Shown here piece after piece: positions 7,242-14,051 of a DNA stretch of 64,000 nt. The DNA lies in contig NZ_CP118225.1 in assembly GCF_028768465.1 (NCBI RefSeq), positions 4,941,001-5,005,000 of the forward strand. The letters run 5' to 3'. The notes beneath the pieces are model-generated. The model worked only from the letters and a program-made list of their open reading frames with translations, ran no database searches and was not told the origin of the DNA. Positions within the stretch are counted from its first letter, which is position 1. Each line of letters begins with the position of its first letter. This DNA is from Rhodopirellula sp. P2 (lineage in GTDB: Bacteria; Planctomycetota; Planctomycetia; Pirellulales; Pirellulaceae). Both the position numbers and the translations under genes were made by a program.

Positions 7242-7662
7242 GATAGAGCTGATCGAACCTCACGCAATCCAGTTTTCCGTAAGATCATTGCTTGCCGCAA
7301 TAACCTGCATTGCGGCATTGATGATGCTCTTTCGATATGCTCCCGCTTTGGGCATTTTTATAGCGATGTGCCTGCCGCTTTGCGTTGCATTCTGGCTGAG
7401 ACGCCAAGTCCTCGCTACGCCTGTACTACGGCGGATGATTGTCCGGCTTCCGCTGTTTGTCGTAATGTTTGGGGCGTTCTACTGTGCGATGCTCGGTCCG
7501 TTTACGACTCTGATCTCCATGACGGAATTGCGATCGGATAGCGGACCGCCTGGTGTCGCGACTATCGCTGTTTACGCTCCGCTTATCATGCTATGCGACG
7601 TTGCCCCACCTGCACGTGAGCACGTGACGGAGTATCTTGATTGGTGGGGTGACGTCCCATAG
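7162..7662 (+). CDS. Cassette 8: membrane protein of unknown function, start uncertain
   Basis: After a short N-terminal region the product has about four hydrophobic segments: SLLAAITCIAALMMLF, ALGIFIAMCLPLCVAF, VRLPLFVVMFGAFYCAML and VATIAVYAPLIML. The FSVRSLL motif is a common opening of small planctomycete membrane proteins, where it normally follows the initiator Met directly. Here the codon at that place is ATC (preceding CAG TTT TCC), so a start codon may have mutated. The only ATG in frame is 7162, inside attC8. The function is unknown. The stop sits three bases before the attC9 box. Confidence 0.55.
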   Translation: MHGRTGGPFSRLLAGRPPVPREFYRYWIELIEPHAIQFSVRSLLAAITCIAALMMLFRYAPALGIFIAMCLPLCVAFWLRRQVLATPVLRRMIVRLPLFVVMFGAFYCAMLGPFTTLISMTELRSDSGPPGVATIAVYAPLIMLCDVAPPAREHVTEYLDWWGDVP

Positions 7663-7665
7663 TAC

Positions 7666-7789
7666 CAATAACCAATAAGGATTTGACTTCGCGTGGATGC
7701 GACGGTTGAGTCACTTTCTCTTTTCTGTTGCTTCGTTCGTCGCGGTTCAAAACGCGTCGTCTAGCCGAAGCTCAAGCCCTCTGTTCAAG
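7666..7789 (+). other. attC9 (diverged)
   Basis: The left box CAATAAC (7666-7672), extended to CCAATAAC, is the exact complement of the cassette 8 head. The right box is GTTCAAG (7783-7789). The arms (TTTGACTTCG, GCGACG) pair with CGTCG and CGAAGCTCAA less regularly than in attC1-8, and the site is longer (124 bases). Confidence 0.65.
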
Positions 7790-8003
7790 ATGCCCGGTGA
7801 TGAACGCCGAACGGCCCGCCTGTTCTCCCTTGGACTTTGCTTCTGATTCCTGCCCTCCGGTAAAGGCTCTGGTTCGTTCCAATTGCAACTCTTCGGTGGT
7901 TGGCCACTTGCTCGGACCCTGGTTGTGCTGGTTCGGCCGTGAATGGCATCGATTGAGATTCACTGCCCGGTGGTTTTGAGGCAAGAGATTGCTGTCGCGA
8001 CAT
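7785..8003 (-). CDS. Cassette 9: doubtful reverse ORF
   Basis: The cassette after attC9 has no forward gene longer than about 18 codons. On the minus strand an ATG at 8003 follows a strong purine-rich ribosome binding site (GGGGGAAG, six bases away) and opens a 72-residue frame with Ser, Gln and Pro-rich composition ending at the attC9 right box. The product matches nothing I know. The good binding site is the only real support, and the cassette may equally be decayed sequence. Confidence 0.25.
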   Translation of the reverse strand: MSRQQSLASKPPGSESQSMPFTAEPAQPGSEQVANHRRVAIGTNQSLYRRAGIRSKVQGRTGGPFGVHHRAS

Positions 8004-8139
8004 ATCTTCCCCCTTCGCCCTCCTGAAGACGCTCGAATTCGTTCGGTCATTTCACTTCCCTGGTTCATGCGTTAAGCAGTTCGGCAGGAGTCTTTCAGCA
8101 TTTTGAATGTTTTGGGCAGCGTCGTTGCTCCCACGTACA

Positions 8140-8192
8140 ACCGTGGCTAACGCCAACGGCTCACATACCCGATGACACCTGCGTACCTGCTT
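8140..8192 (+). repeat. Interspersed palindromic repeat, copy A
   Basis: The block beginning ACCGTGGCTAACGCC and ending GCGTACCTGCTT is nearly identical to 11941-11995 and related to 9190-9251 and 34139-34258. It ends two bases before the decayed transposase fragment. Confidence 0.75.
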
Positions 8193-8193
8193 A

Positions 8194-8304
8194 GAAAGTG
8201 CAAAGGAACACGAGCAGGAACGCTCACCATCGATTCAACTGTCCTTGCCCGGCCTTGCCGCTTCCCGGCCATACCAAGAATCGTATCTGGTAGACTCTTT
8301 CTAG
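8194..8304 (+). pseudogene. C-terminal remnant of an IS91-type transposase
   Basis: This 36-codon fragment starts ESAKEHEQ and ends ESYLVDSF followed by TAG. It aligns with the last residues of the intact transposase (ESAKGILA to ESYLIDSF, stop at 2575). Nothing upstream matches the rest of the gene, because palindromic repeat copy A begins there. The fragment is therefore a 5'-deleted relative, not a recent copy, since many codons differ. Confidence 0.8.
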
Positions 8305-8355
8305 CGAATCAGAAGTCCTGATTCGCTTCCCCACCCAACCCAGTGCGGCGACAAA
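8302..8355 (+). mobile_element. Decayed IS91-type right end, second copy
   Basis: The segment has a perfect 9-bp stem (GCGAATCAG, five-base loop, CTGATTCGC) and closes with CAGTGCGGCGACAAA, exactly as the intact element does before 2629. The next bases are GTTCAACGCAC, the same as at 2629-2639. Confidence 0.8.
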
Positions 8356-8406
8356 GTTCAACGCACAATCGATGCTTGCACCTCCCTCGATCGCGTTTCG
8401 TTCATC
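8356..8406 (+). other. attC10 (short, IS-flanked)
   Basis: The left box is GTTCAAC (8356-8362) and the right box GTTCATC (8400-8406), preceded by GATCGCGTTTC, which resembles the attC0 right side (GATCGCAATTC). Pairing is limited (AATCGA with TCGAT and flanking bases) and the site is only 51 bases. The left box does not complement the cassette 9 head (GTTCAAG), so cassette material was probably lost with the IS insertion. Confidence 0.5.
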
Positions 8407-8423
8407 CGACTCGGAACGAACTT

Positions 8424-8855
8424 ATGAAGTTTTCATTGCGCTCAGTTCTAGTTGTCGTTTTCTTGGTAGCGTTGTGCTGTCCATTTGTCGTGCGACACCT
8501 CCAGCACAAGGCCAAACTGACAGCCAACATGCAGGAATACGCGGTCGCATGTGCGATCACCCACTATCTGTCTACGCATGATCTTCAATGGCCGGAAAAT
8601 TGGGAGCAGCTGGAACCCAGCTTCGTCGCTGAGGTTGGAAATGAATCGCCATGGTCCTTCAGAGAACTTCAGAATCGCGTCTCGGTCCGATTCGATGTTG
8701 ATCAATCCGAATTGATTGCCTGCAGCCGCGTTGCAAATGTTTCCGTTAATTTCGTCGGGATCAAGACTCCCGACGATCGAGTGAACATTTTCCAACCCAA
8801 TCAGTTCATCCTGGACTATGTGCGCTTCCACCTTGAAAATGCCGATCGTGAATAG
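8424..8855 (+). CDS. Cassette 10: membrane-anchored protein of unknown function
   Basis: The 143-residue product opens MKFSLRSVLVVVFLVALCCPFVV, the planctomycete-style N-terminal membrane anchor that also appears in cassette 8. A polar domain of about 115 residues follows, with EYAVACAITHYLSTHDLQWPENWEQL, then WSFRELQNRVSVRFDVD and a final segment FILDYVRFHLENAD. The motif WPENWEQL followed by strands is seen in small secreted planctomycete proteins of unknown role. The gene begins 17 bases after the attC10 right box. No closing attC with the expected GATGAAC box is visible after the stop, so this is the broken distal end of the array. Confidence 0.7.
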   Translation: MKFSLRSVLVVVFLVALCCPFVVRHLQHKAKLTANMQEYAVACAITHYLSTHDLQWPENWEQLEPSFVAEVGNESPWSFRELQNRVSVRFDVDQSELIACSRVANVSVNFVGIKTPDDRVNIFQPNQFILDYVRFHLENADRE

Positions 8856-9260
8856 ACACGCGTTGAACGCGGACTGGGTACTTGCCAACGATGTGAGATT
8901 CGGAGTCGGCGACCGCGGACAAACAAGATATTTCCAAGGTGGAACTCGAATTCTACGATTCGCAGCGATTTTGATTAGGCTACGGGTCGCAAACTGCAAC
9001 GTTCCCTCCCTGAGCGGAGATCCTGCGGCTTTGCTGAAACCTCCCCTCGTTTCGCTGGCCCTTCTGGAGTGAGGGGGGGGATGAGAAATGCCAGGTAATA
9101 CGGGGCTTCCACACCGCGGGATCTCGGCAGGGAGGGAGAGAACTTCGGCGTTGGAAGTGTTTTGGCAAACGCCAGTGCTCCCACGAACAACCAGGGCGAA
9201 CGCCCAATGGCTCACATGGTGCTTCCCGATCATTCCTGACCAACTGCTTAGCTTTCCTGC
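8856..9260. other. Intergenic segment with repeats, no gene
   Basis: No convincing gene is present. The stretch from 8999 to 9135 resembles the recurrent spacer sequence at about 28860-29050 (runs such as GGGAGG and TTTCGCTGG). The right part holds palindromic repeat copy B. Promoter elements for the kinase gene are not evident. Confidence 0.5.
9190..9251 (+). repeat. Interspersed palindromic repeat, copy B
   Basis: It shares AACCAGGGCGAACGCCCAATG and GGCTCAC with copies C and D and ends CTGCTTAGC. The left arm extends to about 9155 (TTTGGCAAACGCCAGTGCTC), as in copy A. Confidence 0.65.
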
Positions 9261-11501
9261 ATGAATCCACTGAAACGGTTGAACCGCCCCCGAAATTCTC
9301 GAGTGCATCCTGACGCGCACATGACATGGGCCTCGCGGAGCATTTCCACGACGGTCACCCGAACCGGACTGTATCTCCAAAAGCAGCTTTGGATTTGGCC
9401 AATCGTTGCTGTCGTGGTGTTGTCGACCATTGGCTATTTCATGGGCAATGCGATTGAAACAACGATCAAAGGCAACGTCAGCTCAGGGATGCAAACGCTG
9501 GTCGATCTGGAAGCCGAAATGTTGACCAAGTGGTTCAGCGTTCAGGAGTCCGCGGCCGAGGCCGTGGCCAACGACGCCACCGTGCGACGAACGGTGTACC
9601 AGTTGTTTCAGCCAGATCAACCTGTTTCCCCCACCGCATCCCCCACCGACCCGCACAAGGAACTCGCGGCTGAGTTAGGTCCCGCGATGTCGGCACACGA
9701 CTTCGATAGTTATCTCTTGGTGGACAAGTCCAAACGAATCGTCTCGGCAACCCACGCGGCCTTGGTGGGGGAGCAAGGGATTTCCGAATACGAACCATTC
9801 CTGGATCGGGCATTGGCGGGGGAAGCTTTCGTCTCCCCACCGTTCCCCAGCGTGGTGATGATGAAGGACACGGATGGGCAATCCCGAATGGGCGTCCCGA
9901 CCATGTATGTCTGCGCCCCCATTCGCGACCCATCTTTTCAAGTCGTGGGAGTGCTTGCGTTGCAGATTCGTCCCGAGCGCGAGTTCATTCCGATCCTTCA
10001 GCTTGGCCGGACGGGTGCCTCGGGTGAAACCTATGCCTTCAATGAAGACGGCATCATGATCAGCAACAGTCGCTTCGACGAAGAGCTGATCCTGCTGGGT
10101 CTGTTGCCGGACCAACCCCATTCGCATTCGATCCTGCAGATGTCCGTGCGTGACCCCGGTGCCGATATGACGCGAGGTTTTCGCCCTGACCGCCGCCGGT
10201 CTCAGTTGCCTCTGACGACCATGGCAGCCGATGCGATCGCAGGCAATTCTGGCCTGAACGTTGACGGCTACCGGGACTACCGGGGAGTGAACGTGATCGG
10301 CGCTTGGCGGTGGTTGCCAAAGTACAAAATGGGCGTCGCGATTGAAGTCGATGCCGAGCAAGCGTTTCGACCGATCGTGATCTTGCAACGAACGTTCTTG
10401 ACGATCTTCATTCTGTTGCTGTTGTGCGCCATCGTGATTTTCGCGTTCACCCTGATCGTCGCTCGGCTGCAACGTCAATCGCGTGAAGCGGTGATCGAAG
10501 CCCAGCAACTCGGCCAATACACGCTGGATCAAAAGCTGGGCGAGGGCGCGATGGGGGTTGTGTACAAAGGCCACCATTCAATGCTGCGGCGTCCCACCGC
10601 GATCAAGCTGCTGCATGCCGACAAAGTGAACGACATGTCGATCGCTCGGTTCGAACGGGAGGTGCAGATCACCTGCCAATTGAACCACGCCAATACGATC
10701 GCGATCTACGACTACGGCCGCACGCCCGAAGGAGTGTTCTACTATGCCATGGAATACCTGGACGGCATCGACCTTCAGGACCTCATCGACAAGTACGGAA
10801 CCCAGTCCGAAGCCCGCGTGATTCACATTCTGTTGCAGATCTGTGGGTCCCTGTTCGAGGCTCATTCGCAGGGTTTGGTCCATCGCGATATTAAGCCCGC
10901 CAATGTGATGTTGAATCGCCGCGGCTGTGAACCCGATGTGGTGAAAGTCCTGGACTTTGGTTTGGTCAAGGCGGTCGATCACACCGAGGGATCGTCTGCA
11001 ACTGATGGAAGTTCGATGTCGGGGACGCCGTTGTACATGTCGCCTGAATCCATCCAGGCGCCGATGACCGTTGACGCTTGCAGTGACATCTACGCCGTCG
11101 GTGCCGTTGGCTACTTCCTGCTGACGGGCAAACCTGTGTTCGAAGCGGCCAATTTGGTCGACCTGTGTCAAAAGCACATTGAAGAATCGCCAGTCCCGCC
11201 GACCAAACGCAGCAACGTCCAAGTATCCAGCCAACTCGAAGACGCGATCATGGGATGCTTGGAAAAGTCACGTGCAAAGCGTCCGCAAACCGCGCGTGAC
11301 CTCGGCGTCCTGATCTCGAAATGTGCAGCCGCGAGCCAATGGACGATCGAGGACGCCGATCGATGGTGGGGGCGGCACGAACGCGGGTCAGAGAGCAAGG
11401 CATCGATCACTCCGACACCTGGGTCGTCGTCTACCGAGTCGGCTGCGATGGATGCCACGATGGACCAGTCGTTCCACGAACCACCGAACGAGGCCGTCTA
11501 A
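9261..11501 (+). CDS. Membrane-anchored sensor Ser/Thr protein kinase with Cache-like domain
   Basis: The 746-residue protein has a first membrane segment at about 43-62 (LWIWPIVAVVVLSTIG), an extracytoplasmic region at about 65-375 that reads as a double Cache sensor (DFDSYLLVDKSKRIVSA, GRTGASGETYAFNEDGIMISNS, WRWLPKYKMGVAIEVD), and a second membrane segment at about 378-402. The C-terminal kinase has the glycine loop GEGAMGVVYKG (about 425), the AIKLLH lysine, HRDIKPANVML (about 541), DFGLVKA (about 566) and a GTPLYMSPE activation segment. All catalytic residues are present, so it should phosphorylate Ser/Thr in response to an external ligand; the ligand is unknown. The last 45 residues are Ser/Thr-rich. 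It stands alone between repeat-rich gaps. Confidence 0.93.
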   Translation: MNPLKRLNRPRNSRVHPDAHMTWASRSISTTVTRTGLYLQKQLWIWPIVAVVVLSTIGYFMGNAIETTIKGNVSSGMQTLVDLEAEMLTKWFSVQESAAEAVANDATVRRTVYQLFQPDQPVSPTASPTDPHKELAAELGPAMSAHDFDSYLLVDKSKRIVSATHAALVGEQGISEYEPFLDRALAGEAFVSPPFPSVVMMKDTDGQSRMGVPTMYVCAPIRDPSFQVVGVLALQIRPEREFIPILQLGRTGASGETYAFNEDGIMISNSRFDEELILLGLLPDQPHSHSILQMSVRDPGADMTRGFRPDRRRSQLPLTTMAADAIAGNSGLNVDGYRDYRGVNVIGAWRWLPKYKMGVAIEVDAEQAFRPIVILQRTFLTIFILLLLCAIVIFAFTLIVARLQRQSREAVIEAQQLGQYTLDQKLGEGAMGVVYKGHHSMLRRPTAIKLLHADKVNDMSIARFEREVQITCQLNHANTIAIYDYGRTPEGVFYYAMEYLDGIDLQDLIDKYGTQSEARVIHILLQICGSLFEAHSQGLVHRDIKPANVMLNRRGCEPDVVKVLDFGLVKAVDHTEGSSATDGSSMSGTPLYMSPESIQAPMTVDACSDIYAVGAVGYFLLTGKPVFEAANLVDLCQKHIEESPVPPTKRSNVQVSSQLEDAIMGCLEKSRAKRPQTARDLGVLISKCAAASQWTIEDADRWWGRHERGSESKASITPTPGSSSTESAAMDATMDQSFHEPPNEAV

Positions 11502-11676
11502 ATCGGCAAACGCCGCCCTGGGTTGCAACTCCGAGCCCGCCCCATTTTGAAGCTTGAACTTCGCAATCCTCCCCATCTCATCGCTCGCCACCTGTCGCCG
11601 CTCGGCGGCTTGTCGAGGTAGGTGGTCCGAACAACCGCGAAGCAGTGGCAATCGGAAGCAAGCAGCTCTAAGATAG

Positions 11677-11853
11677 CCCCAGGCATCGCCTGGGGTTTCG
11701 TTACGGAGATTCCGACACCAGCCCCAACGGGGCGGACCTAAGAAAGACTCCCCAAAACCCGCTAGGACCGCCCCCGTTGGGGCTTTGTAATCTTGGTCCC
11801 GCCACAACCCAGGGCGTTGCCCTGGGCTGGCATAGGGCTGCCCCGTTGGGGCG
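11677..11853. repeat. Cluster of GC-rich palindromes (REP-like)
   Basis: At least five short inverted repeats lie in tandem: CCCCAGGC-atc-GCCTGGGG, GCCCC-aac-GGGGC, CCCGTTGGGGC, CCCAGGGC-gtt-GCCCTGGG and GCCCCGTTGGGGC. Such strings, translating as APTGQPYASPGQRPG-like peptides, are a familiar repeat class in planctomycete genomes. Confidence 0.8.
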
Positions 11854-11940
11854 AAGTCGAGGAACAAAACCTGCGCAGTCCAAAGCGGTGTCAACACCAA
11901 CCTTTTGACAGCCCAGCGTTCGCCCCGGTTGCGTGTGAAA

Positions 11941-11995
11941 ACCGTGGCGAACGCCCAAACGGCTCACATACCCGATGACACCTGCGTACCTGCTT
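11941..11995 (+). repeat. Interspersed palindromic repeat, copy C
   Basis: The block ACCGTGGCGAACGCCCAAAC through CCTGCGTACCTGCTT matches copy A over its whole length with three differences. A partial left arm (GCGTTCGCCCCGGTT) lies at 11918-11932. Confidence 0.8.
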
Positions 11996-12228
11996 CGTCC
12001 CCGGCTACCATCTGACATCCCGACCGAGAGGAAGTAAAACTGAAATTGGTGGCTCCACGCCATGAAGCGAGACGGCAGTTCGCTGAATTATCAGTCGGCC
12101 CCAACCAGTCGGAGTATTCTTGGTGATCTTCGCCATTGATCCGCACGCCGCGTCATGGCCCAAGTTGCCGCGATCATGTCTCGATGGCAAACCGCAAATC
12201 CGTTCCTATTCACTGAAAGATCATTTTG

Positions 12229-13566
12229 ATGGGTTGGTTGAAAACGTTTGTTCCCGGCTTCATCACCCTCGCCGTCCTGTGCTCCGTTGCAACCGCAGCC
12301 GAAAAGCCCAACGTCGTTTTGATCTTGGTGGATGACCTCGGATACGGCGACTTGTCGAGCTTTGGAGCGGATGACCTTCACACACCGCACATCGACCAAT
12401 TGATGTCACGTGGGATGCGTTTCGACCAGTTCTACGCGAACTGCACGGTGTGTTCTCCAACTCGAGCCTCTTTGTTGACCGGGTGCTATCCAGATCGGGT
12501 GGGGGTTCCCGGTGTCATTCGCCAGCAGAAACGCAACAGTTGGGGCTACCTCGATCCGAATGCCACCACGCTTCCACAATTGCTGAAGACAGTGGGTTAC
12601 CACACCGGCATGGTCGGCAAGTGGCACCTGGGTTTCGAGACCCCGAACATTCCCAACGCACGTGGGTTTGATTTCTTCCACGGCTTCCTCGGCGACATGA
12701 TGGACGACTATTGGTCGCACCTGCGTGGTGGGAAAAACTGGATGCGACGCAACCAGGAAGTGATCGCCCCGGAGGGCCACGCGACCGATTTGTTCACACA
12801 ATGGTCGATCGATTACATCCAAGAACGCAGCCGACAAGACCAGCCATTCTTTCTGTATCTGGCTTACAACGCGCCCCACTTCCCGATTCAGCCGCCCGAG
12901 GATTGGCTCACCCAGGTGAAGGCTCGTGAACCACAACTGAGTGCCGCTCGAGCCGCCAATGTGGCCTTCATTGAGCACCTGGATGATGGCATTGGCAAGG
13001 TCGTGGCGTCGATTGAAGCAGCAGGGATTGAAGACAACACAATCATCCTCTTTTCATCTGACAACGGGGGTTCGATTCCGCACGCGCAGAGCAACGGCCA
13101 ACTGCGGGGCGGCAAGCAGGATCACTGGGAAGGCGGGATTCGGGTTCCGACCTGTGTCGTTTGGCCCGGGAAGATTCCGCCGCAACGATCCAACGCGATC
13201 GGCATGACGATGGATTTCTTGCCCACGCTGTGCGAGATCGCGGGGGCGAAGGTCAGGTTCCCCATCGACGGCAGGAGCCTCACCGACATTTGGCTGCGAG
13301 GCGGGAGCGGGGATCCCGAACGCACGTTGGTTTGGGTGCGTCGCGAGGGAAATGACCGTTATCAGGGGCGGGCTTATTATGCGATTCGCAAGGGGCCTTG
13401 GAAGTTGCAGCAAAGTTCGCCCTTTGAACCCATGGTGTTGGTGAACTTGGATCACGATCCCCTGGAGAAAGCCCCGCAACCGGCGAGCAATGCGATTGCA
13501 CGTGGTTTGCGGGAGGAGCTGATGCTGCATTTGCAACGAGCTGGTGCCGTCCCCTGGCAGCCCTGA
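12229..13566 (+). CDS. Secreted sulfatase (type I, formylglycine-dependent)
   Basis: After a signal peptide (about residues 1-24, ending VATAAEKP) the protein begins the alkaline-phosphatase-like fold with NVVLILVDDLGYGDLSSFG, where the two Asp bind calcium. CSPTRASLLTG (Cys about 74) is the C-x-P-x-R motif whose Cys is converted to formylglycine. MVGKWHLG supplies the conserved Lys and His, and FSSDNGG the second metal-binding pair. Length (445 residues) is usual for the family. The substrate is probably a sulfated polysaccharide but cannot be told from sequence. TTG 12226 is in frame just before; ATG 12229 is the better start. No carbohydrate gene cluster is adjacent. Confidence 0.93.
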   Translation: MGWLKTFVPGFITLAVLCSVATAAEKPNVVLILVDDLGYGDLSSFGADDLHTPHIDQLMSRGMRFDQFYANCTVCSPTRASLLTGCYPDRVGVPGVIRQQKRNSWGYLDPNATTLPQLLKTVGYHTGMVGKWHLGFETPNIPNARGFDFFHGFLGDMMDDYWSHLRGGKNWMRRNQEVIAPEGHATDLFTQWSIDYIQERSRQDQPFFLYLAYNAPHFPIQPPEDWLTQVKAREPQLSAARAANVAFIEHLDDGIGKVVASIEAAGIEDNTIILFSSDNGGSIPHAQSNGQLRGGKQDHWEGGIRVPTCVVWPGKIPPQRSNAIGMTMDFLPTLCEIAGAKVRFPIDGRSLTDIWLRGGSGDPERTLVWVRREGNDRYQGRAYYAIRKGPWKLQQSSPFEPMVLVNLDHDPLEKAPQPASNAIARGLREELMLHLQRAGAVPWQP

Positions 13567-14051
13567 GCCCTGTCGTCCCTTCGAGGCTGAGCCAAGGGCT
13601 GGATGATTTGCTTGCCTGCGTGTGGGACACTGCCTATTGTTATCGCGATGCCAAGAGACAACGGAAGACGAGAAACACCTCGTCGGTTTCACAGGAGCAC
13701 TTGTGAAGCCATGCGATCACGGACCTGTGATCACATTGAGTGAAGTTGTTTCTTTCTGCGCACTGGAGGCGCATCACGCGGTGAAAGTCGTGCCTGATCG
13801 GCACGATCCACCCCAGCGACAAACTTGCCTTGACCGGCAAACCTTTCGTCGCCGCAACAACCGACCGCTTGTTCAACGGGTCGTGCGGTTTGGAGCAAAC
13901 AGGGTGATATTTCATCGGCATGGTTTTTTGACCGGGCACGTTTTGTGACCTAAGTTTGCTCAGCCCCACGGTTCGGAGTGTCTTCCGCGGGGCTTGGACT
14001 CACCCCGGTCCAGCATTCCCCCTCCAACGACACTCGCGATGGAATCGGCGC
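13567..14051. other. Intergenic region, small dyads, no supported gene
   Basis: I see no supported gene. Two short inverted repeats occur: GATCAC-ggacct-GTGATC near 13726 and TCGTGCC-tgatc-GGCACGA near 13787. A minus-strand frame (13640-13969) reads somewhat like protein but has no start signal or family match. Confidence 0.4.

Larger units (their letters stand above)
2629..8406 (+). mobile_element. Integron gene-cassette array (eleven attC-like sites, no intI in window)
   Basis: Eleven attC-like sites separate short genes, most in the same orientation. For cassettes 0 to 8 the first seven or more bases after each site (box GTTNNNN) are the reverse complement of the box that opens the next site, as expected when a cassette is a circle opened between G and TT. 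Examples are GTTACCC with GGGTAAC, GTTATTCG with CGAATAAC, GTTCCCC with GGGGAAC and GTTATTGCG with CGCAATAAC; only cassette 6 has one mismatch. Sites attC1-attC8 share a stem with an unpaired G and, about six bases on, an unpaired A in the left arm. The orientation puts attI and intI to the left, outside the window or lost. Confidence 0.9.
11502..12228. other. Repeat-filled intergenic region
   Basis: No gene is supported here. Open frames on the minus strand across 11500-11900 are translations of the GC-rich palindromes. The region holds a palindrome cluster (11677-11853), repeat copy C (11941-11995) and about 230 bases before the sulfatase start with no recognisable motif. Confidence 0.6.

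Noticed and set aside
11388-11900. Minus-strand ORF of 170 residues
   Set aside because: It is a translation of the GC-rich palindrome cluster, a common false gene in planctomycete annotation.
13640-13969. Minus-strand ORF between the sulfatase and the S41 protease
   Set aside because: It reads partly like protein, but there is no ribosome binding site and no recognisable family, and an opposite frame is equally open.
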